64,000 nucleotides of DNA. It comes from Gymnopus androsaceus JB14. Taxonomy: Eukaryota; Basidiomycota; Agaricomycetes; Agaricales; Omphalotaceae. Each line of letters opens with the position of its first letter. Within the stretch, counting starts at the first letter, position 1. The stretch is from NCBI GenBank assembly GCA_009733575.1, contig ML769659.1, positions 25,484-89,483 on the forward strand. Direction: 5' to 3'. Positions 23,107-33,160 of the stretch are shown here, one piece after another. A program made the translations under genes and the position numbers. The notes beneath the pieces are model-generated. The model did not search any database, was not told the DNA's origin, and saw only the letters and a program-made list of their open reading frames with translations.

Positions 23107-24189
23107 GGTCGCAGAATCTCATCTCTCTGCGGCATCCTCTCTCATTCTCGCTTTATCCTGACGCTTAGATCCGAGCAAGGAAAATATCATGGTCTTATTC
23201 TTTTTCAGCTCTCTCCTGCTTCAATCTCTACTCGTGTCGCTGCACTGGGAGGTCAATTCCCGACTGAATCCTCCGAGATTGCCTCAAATCGACAAATCTA
23301 TGTAATGGAGGCAACGTGTCCCCATCTTGGCGCAGAAATGTCCCATGCTGATATCGAAGAATATGAGGACTCGGTAGTTGCTGTGTGTCCATGGCACAGG
23401 TAAGCTTACTCTTCATTCTATCTTCTAAAGCTGCTCCTAATCTATCCAGATACGATTTTGATCTCAAGACTGGCAAAAGCGAAACAGGACTTCGAACCTG
23501 CACCTATGCCATTCAAGTCAAGCTTGATCCTGAATCCGGCGAAGAGCAGATCTTGATGAAGGCGCCTGAAGGAGGAACAAATTGGCGCGTTGTAGAGTTG
23601 AGACCTGTTTCCAAAGGTACATTATCGCGCCTCATGACGATTGTTAACATTGACTGACTTTTGCTTAGAATTCGCCGATCCTCCTCCTCCAAAATCGACA
23701 TCAACTAATGGAGCTGCAGGACCATACGCACAAGAAGCGAACGAACCCGTTGTACCAGAGGAAAAACCACCAAAGACACTGATGGAATGGGCAGTATTGA
23801 TTTTGAATATGCCAAATCCGACGTTGAAGGTACGCCAGACTTCTTGATCCTGTGCATCTCAGCCAACTCTTATCTACCTAGGTTGAGCATACCCGTTATG
23901 AAGTACATGCTTTTCGTACGGGCACTATCACTTCCATCGGAAACAAGGGCGCCCATCCTCCTGTTCCCCCTGCTCAACCTCCGCGAGAAACGTATATGAA
24001 TTACGTTGAACCTGGAAAAATTCAGAGTGGCAAGAGGAAGAATAGGGCGGTGATGTTGCATGCGTTGGCGAATATCGAACAGTGGGCGTAAGTTTTTCAT
24101 GTTCCTGATCCAAGGAATAATTCGAGACTACTCATATGAGGACCGGAAATATGAACATCCTGCCTTGTTTTAGGATCAATTGGGAATAG
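23107..24189 (+). pseudogene. Rieske [2Fe-2S] plus DUF455-type gene, truncated
   Basis: Exons recovered: from about 23109 to 23400, then introns near 23401-23450, 23615-23668, 23830-23881 and 24089-24173, all GT-AG with matching phases. The N-terminal half has a Rieske cluster-binding pattern: CPHLGAEM and, 28 residues on, CPWHRYDFDLKTG (C-x-H...C-x2-H). The second half (LMEWAVLILNMPNPTLKVEH, GKRKNRAVMLHALANIEQWA) resembles the start of the ferritin-like DUF455 domain, where LANIE.QAIDLAWD is conserved. After the last intron the frame reads INWE and stops (TAG at 24187-24189), where the family needs about 250 more residues including most metal ligands. The 5' end is unresolved: no ATG connects in phase with RRISSLCGILSH through a consensus intron. 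A 3'-truncated, probably dead gene is the best reading. Confidence 0.65.
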
Positions 24190-24890
24190 AGCAGGCAATT
24201 TTACGATTGGTGACTAGGTGTAAGTGAGAAAGGTGAAGTTCAGGGTCCTATCTATGAGCCATGACCCAGCCCTTGATGGCCCTGGCTTTATTTCCCACGC
24301 TATAGAAAAAAAGATTAATTAAGTCGGAAAATACTTAAAATAATCAGGGCTCTGCCAAAAAAGGAAATGAGGATATCATGTGAGTGGGAATGTTGTAGCT
24401 ATATGTCATATTCACAGCCCCAAATGTGTAGTTTGATCACCCTGACAGATTTTGCATCAGATTGATACTATAAGTGAAAATCCTGCATAGAGCCATAGGG
24501 CCATAGGGCCCCATATAACTAAGGCGTAGGGTTGACACAGCCACAAGGGTGGCCCTATTTAGGGTTAGGGTTTACACTGCCACACTTCACATTGGCCAAT
24601 GTTGCTTTTCACAGTCATGTAGGGCTCAAATCTTAACGAAACAGCAAATGTCCTTATACTATTTTAAAGGTATTCCAAATGCGGAAGGGAATCAGCTTTG
24701 ACTGGGCCCTTATTCCCACGCTTTTGAAATTTCTTGAGAAGGAGTGGTTGGGGTACCTAAGTTATGAGATGAAAAATGCTCCTAGGGTGAGTCCGGAGTG
24801 GAATCAGCTCACAAAGTACCCTAATGTGGCAGTGCAGTGCCCGGAATGAGCCTGTCTTTCTCTTCTATACCTATCCATATTACACCCGGA
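24190..24890. other. Repeat-like spacer with CACTGCCACA inverted motif
   Basis: No gene. TTTAGGGTTAGGGTTTACACTGCCACAC occurs near 24556-24583 as overlapping blocks, and the reverse complement of CACTGCCACA occurs at about 24826-24835, giving a 10-bp inverted pair about 260 bp apart. The same CCCTACACTGCCACAC block recurs near 63580 and 63625, so this is a dispersed repeat family, perhaps a short TIR element. Confidence 0.4.
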
Positions 24891-24899
24891 AAGCAAGCT

Positions 24900-25485
24900 T
24901 GCTTTCCACATCTTCTTTTCATCTTCTTTTTGTCTTCTTATCTTCTTTTTGTCTTCTTTTCCTCACCGCCATCTTCTTTTTGTCTTCTTTTCCTCACCGC
25001 CATCTTCTTTTCGTCTTCTTTTCCTCACCGCCATCTTCTTTCCGTCTTCTTATCTTCTTTTCGTCTTCTTTTCCTTACCGCCATCTTCTTTTCGTCTTCT
25101 TTTTCTTACCGCCATCTTCTTTTTGTCTTCTTTTTCTTACCGCCATCTTCTTTTTGTCTTCTTTTTCTTACCGCCATCTTCTTTTTGTCTTCTTTTTCTT
25201 ACCGCCATCTTCTTTTTGTCTTCTTTTTCTTACCGCCATCTTCTTTTCATCTTCTTTTTCTTACCGCCATCTTCTTTTCATCTTCTTTTCTTTACTGCCA
25301 TCTTCTTTTCATCTTCTTTTCTTCACCGCCATCTTCTTTTCATTTTCTTTTCTTTACCGCCATCTTCTTTTCATCTTCTTTTCTTCACCGCCATCTTCTT
25401 TTCATCTTCTTTTGTTCACCGCTGCCTTCTTTTTGTCTTCTTTTTCTCAATCATCTTCTTTTCCTCACCGCCATCTTCTACTATT
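24900..25485. repeat. 31-nt minisatellite (TCTTCTTTT...ACCGCCA)
   Basis: About 18 head-to-tail copies of a 31-nt pyrimidine-rich unit (CATCTTCTTTTTGTCTTCTT plus TTTCTTACCGC), with scattered C/T substitutions and a few short copies. The unit length is 1 modulo 3 and the strand lacks stop codons, so all three forward frames stay open and encode the same 31-residue Phe/Leu/Ser-rich repeat. The three overlapping frames of 190-240 codons are a by-product. Confidence 0.9.
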
Positions 25486-25930
25486 AGATGGCTCTGCCGA
25501 ATGGTCATTAGGACCGTTTCCTCTCTGTAGGCGGCAGTTTTGATGATTCCCACATGGTTGCTTATACCAAATGGAGGAATCAAGCGCAATCTAGGTGAAT
25601 AAATGTTAACATGCGGCCGTTTCCCACGTTTTTGCGATGACCCGTATTGGGTGAAGGAGAGAGGGTGGCACCCATGTTGTATAGTGAAAAATGATCGTAT
25701 GATGTAGACGAGGATGAATCAGGTAACAGATCAGGTGACGATGCATGTGATTTGATGGCAAGTGAAATTTGTATGGAATAAGACAAGTTATATATGAAAG
25801 TGATTGTATTGATCATGTGAGTATGAATCAGGTGAGCGTTTGATGGAGTCATGTGATGGTAACGGAGAAATTGATATGAAATTATATGATTTGTATTGTA
25901 TTGTAATTGATGATTTCGCATAGCCCGATC
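25486..25930. other. AT-rich spacer, no gene supported
   Basis: A 113-codon minus-strand frame (25580-25921) is His/Ser-rich and low complexity (repeated CATGTGA-type words on the plus strand). I do not call it a gene. Confidence 0.4.
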
Positions 25931-26270
25931 TGTGTGTTAGGGTGAGTGCGGGGATAGGGATAGGGTAGGTAGAACGGGATAGGGGATAGTGTGTTAGGGT
26001 GAGTGCGGGGATAGGGGTAGAACGGGATAGGGGATAGTGTGTTAGGGTGAGTGCGCGGGATAGTGTAGAACGGGATAGGGGATAGTGTGTTAGGTGAGTG
26101 CGGTAGGGGTAGAACGGGATAGGGATAGTGTGTTAGGGTGAGTGCGGGGTAGAACGGGATAGGGGATAGTGTGTTAGGGTGAGTGCGGGATAGGGGTAGA
26201 ACGGAATAGAGGATGATGTGTGTAGTAGGGTAGGTGTAGGTAGTAGGGGTTAGGTTAGCGGTAGAGGGTA
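25931..26270. repeat. Telomere-like G-rich tandem repeats
   Basis: Six imperfect copies, 43-58 bp long, of a unit GTGTGTTAGGGTGAGTGCGG followed by GGATAGGG(GATAGGG) and TAGAACGGGATAGGGGATA. The unit is rich in TAGGG and GTTAGGG words. It runs up to the assembly gap at 26317, so the array may be longer in the genome. Confidence 0.85.
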
Positions 26271-26316
26271 GTGGTCGACCTATCCACGGCGGTTAGGTGG
26301 TTAACAGGTTCGCAAT

Positions 26317-26341
26317 NNNNNNNNNNNNNNNNNNNNNNNNN
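26317..26341. other. Assembly gap (25 N)
   Basis: A run of 25 N. It follows the G-rich tandem repeat array, so the true missing length is unknown and the two sides may not be adjacent in the genome. Confidence 0.99.
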
Positions 26342-26459
26342 TCTGTCAGAAAAATTCCCATGCCTGCTTTTCAAGGTGAATAGTTATAAAAGCAATTCTA
26401 TTATGCACAATCATGAAGGAAAAGTTTTGAGGAGAGTTAGCTACTTATCCATATTCCTG

Positions 26460-27190
26460 AGTACCAAGTACCAGGTAGTTAGTTGCGGGCATGTGACTTA
26501 CTTTACCACCAAGTACTGAGCATCAAGTGCCGACCACTGAGTACCAAGTACCAAGTATTAGGCATAAAGTATGAAGTATTCCAGCCAATTTACATTGCAA
26601 AAGAGTTTCCTGAGGCCAACTAATGCAATTAGTTAGTCGCGGGTATGTGACTTACTCAACCACTGAGTACCAAGCATCAAGTACCAACTACTAAGTACCA
26701 AGTACCAGGTATTAGGCATAGAGTATCAAGTATTCCAACCAATTTACATTGCAAAAGAGCCTAAACTTCATTTCCTGAGGCCAAGCAATGCAATTAGTTA
26801 GTTGCGGGCATGTGACTTACTCAACCACCAAGTACTGAGCATCAAGTACTGACCACCAAGTATCAAGTACCAAGTATTAGGTATGGAGTATCAAGTATTC
26901 CAACCAATTTACATTGCAAAAGAGCCTAAACTTCATTTCCTGAGGCCAAGCAATGCAATTAGTTAGTTGCGGGCATGTGACTTACTCAACCACCAAGTAC
27001 TGAGCATCAAGTACTGACCACCAAGTATCAAGTACCAAGTATTAGGTATGGAGTATCAAGTATTCCAACCAATTTACATTGAAAAAGAGCCTTAACTTCA
27101 TTTGCTCAGGCCAACCAATGCAATTAGTTAGTTGCAGGTATGTGACTTACTCAACCACCGAGTACCAAGCATCAAGTACCAACCAACATT
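26460..27190. repeat. About 165-bp tandem array
   Basis: Four to five head-to-tail copies of a 155-167 bp unit. Each starts near TTAGTTAGTTGCGGGCATGT and contains stacked CAAGTACC-type words (CAAGTACCAAGTATTAGG), then CCAACCAATTTACATTGCAA and TTCCTGAGGCCAA. Copy starts lie near 26475, 26630, 26794, 26958 and 27125. Two further diverged copies occur at about 28830-29010. Nested inside each unit is a 10-11 bp ACCAAGTACTGAGCATCAAG-type microrepeat. Confidence 0.85.
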
Positions 27191-27252
27191 CCGTCAAGTC
27201 TACCAAGTAGCGTATATCTTTTATTTACATGTCCATTGCATAATATTGTGAA

Positions 27253-27628
27253 TAGGGATCCGCACCGTAACCGTAAGTTACGGTTTACGGTACGGTTATA
27301 CGGGTACCCGTAACCGTACCGTAAAGGGTATGCTCGGACACTTTTTACGGCCGTATTTATACAGTTGCTATACGGGTACCCCGTACAGCAAGAATTCGGC
27401 AAGCAGCTATATGTCAGTGGGTCCCAAAATGCTCAAATTAATGGTTTTTGCATAAGTGATATTGGCCGGGACTCTGTAACTTGAGATCTAACGGGCCGTA
27501 TACCGTATTTCTACGGTATACAGGTGCCAGAAGCCGTACCGTATACCGTACCGTAAAGAAGAAATTTTGCAAATTTTACGGCCGTTTTTATACGGCCGTA
27601 ACCATATACGGTACGGTGCGGATCCCTA
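27253..27628. mobile_element. hAT-type MITE (376 bp) with 8-bp target duplication
   Basis: Termini TAGGGATCCGCACCGTA (27253-27269) and its exact reverse complement (27612-27628) form a 17-bp terminal inverted repeat. The direct repeat ATTGTGAA flanks both sides (27245-27252 and 27629-27636), a perfect 8-bp target duplication as made by hAT transposases. The interior is built from short palindromic CCGTA/TACGG words (for example ACGGTACGGTTATACGGG), giving strong self-complementarity. It has no coding frame and is non-autonomous. Confidence 0.9.
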
Positions 27629-27642
27629 ATTGTGAATCATAG

Positions 27643-28181
27643 TGTTACAAACACTTTATCTTATCTCATGCCACATGGACTATTACTTATCTGTTTCTTC
27701 TATTTGTCTTCATATATCTCGGCGCTTACTTAAGCGCGTGCTCGTTTAGGCGCGTGGCTGTGTTGTTTACTTATGTTTCATTCTTTATAGTTCATCGGAC
27801 ACATGTACAATCTTGTATGATCGTTTGATCCTTGATCATAGGCCTTGATCATTCAATCACTTCGATCACACCTCATGCTAGGATGCTGCATTCGGTACTG
27901 GATACACATGTACAATCACTTATTACTTACAGACGTCGATACTGTTGTACTTCATAGTTTCATGCACTGTTACAGTATGTACAGGGCATAGGGTTCTGGG
28001 TCTAGGGCTTGTACACTAGTATATATAGTAGTTGTAGCTGTAGCATAGCCCTTAGCTTCAATCTCGTCAATACCTCCTAGTTCTCAATATCATCTTCTCT
28101 TTTCCTCATCGTTCTTGTCTTTGCCTAAGTCGGAAGTCGTGACGCCTGGTACCTCGTGTTGTGGGGAACTAGTCGCTGACA
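27643..28181 (+). mobile_element. Solo LTR (539 bp) with 5-bp target duplication
   Basis: It starts TGTTACAAACAC and ends CGCTGACA (TG...CA ends), flanked by the direct repeat CATAG (27638-27642 and 28182-28186). Inside are a TATATATAG promoter-like box near 28020 and downstream pyrimidine-rich sequence, as in LTR U3-R-U5 organisation. No internal domain or second LTR follows, so this is a solo LTR left by recombination. Orientation is inferred from the TATA box. Its left target duplication begins 1 bp after the target duplication of the hAT MITE. Confidence 0.8.
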
Positions 28182-28192
28182 CATAGTAGTCA

Positions 28193-28705
28193 AATAGAGC
28201 TCTCATTTAATACTCTTCATTTTGCATCTTAACTCCCCAGAAAGTATATATAGGCAATGACATGCCAAGCCCATATGCTCAGTAAGCATACTGCAGATTG
28301 CATGCTCACTAGCAAGCAACGGGAAGTATTGTATTATCGGAATTCCGCCAGACGGAGTTCTGTCGGAGTACTAATCATGTGAAACAGCCCTCACAAGTTG
28401 TATAAAGATGAGGTAGATTAAGTACTGCTGTCCATCAACGTGCGAAGCCTCGAGACCTATTGGAGCATGATGCATATTTCCAGAATTAGCCAGGAATAAC
28501 AAGATCCTGGCAGCTCTATTTCTGGAAATTCATCATGCTCCGACATGTCTCGAGGCTTTGTATGTCAATTCACGGGCACTTAAATTTCATTACAGTGTCA
28601 AGCCTGTTTCTGGTTAATATTCCTTGGTCTCTACATTTAACATCATTGTAGAAATACAATAGAGCTCTCATTTAAAACTCTTCATTCTACATCTTAACTC
28701 TAGGA
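28193..28705. repeat. Pair of about 45-bp direct repeats
   Basis: AATAGAGCTCTCATTTAA...ACTCTTCATT...CATCTTAACTC occurs at about 28193-28237 and again at about 28659-28702, with four or so mismatches. The repeats enclose the hairpin at 28444-28558. Confidence 0.7.
28444..28558. repeat. 115-bp imperfect palindrome (foldback)
   Basis: The left arm GAAGCCTCGAGACCTATTGG...GAGCATGATGC..ATTTCCAGAA pairs with the right arm TTCTGGAAAT..CATCATGCTCC...GTCTCGAGGCTT. A second inner pair (GCCAGGA/TCCTGGC) continues toward the centre. A transcript would fold into a long hairpin of about 45 bp with few mismatches. It could be a foldback element, or a source of small RNA if transcribed. Confidence 0.75.
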
Positions 28706-29031
28706 CCTCTGAACCAAACAAAGTCAAACTACCAAGAAATCGGTAGACTCTATACAGCTCTTTTTCAAGAACTTGCTTAAAAAGTCCATTCAAGGATGAT
28801 TCCAAAGTGGTTTTTCAAGGGCTAAAGAGCATAAAATCCATTTCCTGAGGCCAACTAATGCAATATTAACTAATGAGTAGTTAGTTGGAGGCATCTGAGG
28901 TTACTCAACCACCAAGTACCAAGTACTCCCATCACTATACATTGCCAAGGAGCCTAAAATTCATTTTCTGAGGCCAACTAATGCAATATTGACTAACAAG
29001 TAGTTATTGAGTAACTAAAAGGAATCTCTAC

Positions 29032-29126
29032 AGCCTGATAGCTCAGTGGTTTAGAGCATCTGAAAAGTATATGCTTGCTTTAATGTGCTAGTCAGAACAG
29101 TGCTGGTTCGATTCCAGCTTATCCTT
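29032..29126 (+). other. tRNA-like sequence, possible tRNA pseudogene or SINE head
   Basis: A D-arm block TAGCTCAGTGGTTTAGAGCA, an anticodon-stem pair TCTGA/TCAGA separated by a long loop or intron, and a perfect T arm GCTGG-TTCGATT-CCAGC are all present. The acceptor stem (AGCCTGA/TTATCCT) has two mismatches, and the anticodon loop lacks the conserved U33, so a working tRNA is unlikely. A and B box promoter sequences are well preserved, which suits a SINE head. Confidence 0.5.
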
Positions 29127-29149
29127 ATTACACCCTGAGAACCCATGTA

Positions 29150-30005
29150 CTTCCTCCTTGTCACTGTCTGGGTACCTTGAGCTCACTGTCTATTCTCTGA
29201 GCTCACTGTCTACTCTCTGAGCTCACTGTCTGGTAATCTTAACCCCTACTATATTGTTTATTACCCCTCTTATGCTTGTCACTGCCCATACTTTGCTGCT
29301 CACTGTTCATGTTGAGCTCACCACTGTCCCTCCTATGCTTGTCACTGCTCACATCCTGCTGCTCACTGCCCCAGAGTCTTTGTCCACTGTCTACAGCTTG
29401 CTCCTCCCTACTCATAGTGAGCTTATCACTATCAACACCCAAGCTCACTGTCTATGAACTCCTGCTTACTGTTTATGAACTCTTGCTCACTGTCTATAAG
29501 GTCCTTGTCACTATCTGAATATCTTTACTGATTATGAATGTAGTATTCATTACCATGGGCAATAATAACCTCAAGACTATTTTTGTTCAAAATGTTCCAG
29601 ATTTTTGAACAATAATAAAGGATACCAGGAAACTTATTACTATTGAAAATATGTTGAACACTATCTACAGTATGCTCATCATACTCATCACTGTTCAATG
29701 TGTTTTCACTGAGTGCTTATTAATATCTGTGGTCTAGTCATCTAGTATGTTCCTCACTATAGACAGGGTGCTCATTGCTGCGAACAGTGTGCTCATCACT
29801 GTAATCAGTGTGTTCATTACTGTGATCAATGTGTCTATCACTATGACTAGTGTGCTCATCACTGTGAGCAGTGTACTCATCACTGCAAATAGTGTGCTTG
29901 TCACTGTGAACAGTGTGCTTATCACTATGAGTAGTGTGCTCATCACTGTGAGCAGTATACTCATCACTGTGGAAAGTATGTTCATATCTGTTCATAATGA
30001 ACTTA
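29150..30005. repeat. About 21-bp degenerate tandem repeats (CACTGT/CTCATCACTGTGA)
   Basis: Two blocks (29155-29520 and 29680-30000) of degenerate units such as GTGTGCTCATCACTGTGAGCA, about 21 bp each. Because 21 is divisible by three, long frames stay open on both strands and encode seven-residue periodic peptides (HSDEHTA-like on the minus strand). I treat these frames as by-products. Confidence 0.75.
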
Positions 30006-31380
30006 ACACTGTTTTTGTTCAGAAACTTACTCATTTCTGAACAATAGTTAACAGTAACACTATGTATCTTTCATGTGGAATTAGATGTTTTCTGGTTTGA
30101 TTGAGTTGAAATAAACTTACTGTTGATTAAAAGTATAGTGGTACCCAATACAGTTATTTCTGTATGTATGGTGTTAACAGTAGGATACAGAAGCAAACCC
30201 CCAGGCAAAAACTTTTGGAGAAATTGGGCAATAACTTGGGCCGGTGATTGATTTAAGCAAATATTTTTTCGCAGCCAAGCTACGTGCATTGTAGCATTAT
30301 GCCCAAATTTTTTCAGATTTTTTTGAGCATATCTAACATGTTAATAAAGTTATTACTGCTGTTCATGAAAAAGTGCCCAAAACCCCCAGGCAAAAATATC
30401 ACATGTGATCACTGAATGGACCCACAAAATTGCTCTTCCAACTTGCTGAATGTGTTCTCAATCCTTGACTGCTTTTCTATGAGCTCGCAGCCCAATCATA
30501 GGATGAAGAAAAAGAAGGTGGGATTATGAGGGGGGAGGAGGAGGAGATAGAATATAACATACAGAAGCATCACCTTTTGCACTCATTGTATGATACTTAC
30601 TCTGCCAAGCATCAGAGGGCATATGGTACACAAATACTTGGCCATAGAGCTTCTTAATCATGCTACATCTCCATATTTTTTGATTTTTGTGGTAATTTTT
30701 CATTGTTTTATTTTTTTTTGGGTGCATAATATATTGTATATATCTTGAGTATATTACAGCCTTAAAGTAGACACATTGTAGATATTATATTCAAAAAACA
30801 GAGGTCTAAAACCTGCTCAAAGCTGCTGTAGAATCAATTTTTTCGCGTGGGAGTATTTTTTGCCTGGGGGTTTGTCTCTGTATATGAATATGCATCTTGT
30901 GTTCAGAAAACCACTTTGCTTCTCTCTCCAGAGGCTGAAGTTGAGAGACAAGCATTGGAAACCTATTCGTCACCAAAACTATTACCTCAAAAAACATTTT
31001 TTCATGTTGAGATCCCTGTGACTTTCCAATGCTTTGTGGTCTGGTCATCACTTTGGACAGGCTACTCATTACTGTGGAAAGTATGCTCATCACTTACCAT
31101 ATGCAGAAATTAATGAGAATCAAGATAAGCAGTAACAACAAGGTTGTTTGAAAACAAGTCCTACTCATTGAAAGACAGGAATCAGGTTCATATTCCTAGC
31201 AACTTTGTACCAGATTCCAAATTGCATCCGAGCTCTGCAGCTCCAAGCCAAGTCATGATGAACATACAGGATGCTGCTTATGGTCTATGATATAGTGTGG
31301 GAGGATCTGGTCAGAAATATTAGAGAAGGGGACTTCATCACTGAATATCTGTATGTAGATTGATTGTCACTATCAGCAGA
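30006..31380. other. AT-rich spacer, no gene supported
   Basis: Only short frames. CCCCCAGGCAAAAA words occur at 30200 and 30380 and their complement TTTTTGCCTGGGGG at 30856, suggesting remnants of an inverted dispersed repeat. More CTCATCACT-type repeat words appear near 31040-31100. Confidence 0.4.
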
Positions 31381-31388
31381 ACTTGAAA

Positions 31389-33160
31389 ATTAAGCTAAAC
31401 AAATAGCTCACTTCCCAAATTATCAGACCTAAACTATATACATCAGATACTATGGTCTCAGGATTGCCATCAAGACATTCCAGAGCCATCCATTGTAGTG
31501 TCCCTCATGCTCCATCAACCTTTATAGAATGCCCTGATTGACTGCGCATATCATCAATAGCTTGAGAAAGACCAAAATCAGCCACAAGTGCATTATGGCT
31601 GGAGCCACAAAGAGTAAGGCTAATCTGGAAAAAGTATTATCATCAAGTATGCATGTACCCCTTTGAGATCTGTGTGTACAATATCCATACTGTGAAGATA
31701 GGTCATACCTGCAACAATGCCATATGCCTTGAGACAGAGATAAATTAACAATGCTCTGTAGAAGCTGAACAGGTCATATACTAAATCAATCCTATTCATG
31801 TCTGGATTGTCATATAGATACTGGCATAAATTGCTAAAACAACAGTACTGCATTACAAGGAATGGCTGCAGTAATGAGATATAAGAGCTTAATCAACCAT
31901 ACAGGTAAAAAACTTCACACTATTTCTGCCTCCAAGCAAATACCATATAGATTGAAGATATTGGGATGATGTAAAGTCATCCCGGAAGATATTAGTGGTT
32001 AGTAAGAGTATGTTCATTGTAGTAGACAGTTTCAACATGCCATATTTCAACCTCCTTGTACATTGGCTACTAGTATTTAAACTAATTGAAAGGTTGACTC
32101 AGATTTGAAGTCAGAACTCACTAGTCTGTCTCTCTCTATGAGTGCTCATACATTGTTAATATACATCTGTTTGATTGCAACAAGCTTTGCCACTGTCAGT
32201 CAACTGATACTCCAGGGAAGAACTGGATAGCACATACAGCTGTGTTCCACTGTCCTCTAAAGACTTGTCCAAAAGAGCCCTGACCTATGATATTTGCAGT
32301 ATCAAAGTCAACCTCAAGGCTAGTGACAATCCAATCTTCTGATATTGTTTGTGGGTAGCCTTGAGACATACACTGAATAGCAGTGCCTGCATTTCAAAGA
32401 AACTTGGCTTCCAGAGACTGCTCCAAACCAAGATATTTGACATACTATCATTGATTTCACAAGGACAATTAGAAGATTGAAGATTGTAGCACAAAAGACT
32501 TACTTTGTAAACTGCTATAAGAAGCTCCTCCATCCTCCTTTGCAACCCTCCATGATCCTGCAAAGTATCCAAGATACGCTGGTCACTTGCTAACAATTGG
32601 TCAAGTTTGGCCACTAGTTCAGTATGGTCTTGTTCATAAGTGAGCCACATATCCTGCTGGAATTTATCTGCATTGGTATATGCAATGAACTAGAGCACAA
32701 TCTAGTATGAGTCCAAGGTGTAGATGAAGGTTACTGTAAGTACTTACATTGAAAACCTCAAATGTACTTGTTATTTGACTCAATGTCTAGGATTTGACTA
32801 TTGATATTGTCCATGTTCATTATACACTACAAGAATCCTTTTTTTTGAGTTTCTCAAGGACATCCTTGACTGCTTGGCAGGTTCTGAGCAATAACAATCA
32901 GCTGCAGAAGCAATAAAAGTTAGTGACCCTTAGCTTACTCCTGCAAGTCATCAACCCCTGTCTGCAAAGCAGGTGATAGAGACTTGTTTGATTCAACAGA
33001 GAGATATTGTGCAAGCTTCTCAACAAGGTAATAACAATGATCCAGAAGAATACAAATTTGAGTCTTTCATGCGTGGACACTACCATGGATGTTGTAGGCA
33101 CTTTTCAAATGTTCCATGCCCCACAGAAGACTTTTGGGAGTGCAATAGCACCAAAAAGTT
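31389..33160 (-). pseudogene. Degenerate TKL-type protein kinase gene
   Basis: Reading leftwards, a helical N-terminal part (LDQLLASDQRILDTLQDHGG near 32590) is followed by kinase landmarks: glycine loop IIGQGSFGQVFRGQW near 32270, VAIK near 32180, IVAGMTYLHSMDIVHTDLKG near 31670, ADFGLSQAIDD near 31570, WMALECLDG near 31480 and SDVYSLGLIIWE near 31420. The arrangement fits basidiomycete tyrosine-kinase-like kinases, which often carry a helical N-terminus. Damage: the catalytic loop has HTD for HRD, the Mg-binding Asn following it is not found, a TGA lies just before GTLQWMALE, and the exon join after the glycine loop does not keep phase. Possible N-terminal exons extend to about 33160. It is probably a pseudogene or pseudokinase relic. 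Confidence 0.6.

Noticed and set aside
24824..25543. Three long overlapping plus-strand frames (239, 216 and 193 codons) rich in Phe, Leu and Ser
   Set aside because: They all read the same 31-nt minisatellite in three frames; the open frames follow from the unit length and lack of stop words, not from coding.
25931..26270. CRISPR-like array of spaced repeats
   Set aside because: The repeats are head-to-tail satellite units with degenerate lengths and no unique spacers, in a eukaryotic context.
29747..30034. A possible secreted or surface repeat protein
   Set aside because: No signal peptide, no unique region, and the repeat is equally open on the opposite strand.
29734..30040. Overlapping frames of 83-98 codons on both strands with seven-residue repeats (HSDEHTA-like)
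   Set aside because: They come from a 21-bp degenerate tandem repeat; both strands are open at once and no start context or flanking exon supports a gene.
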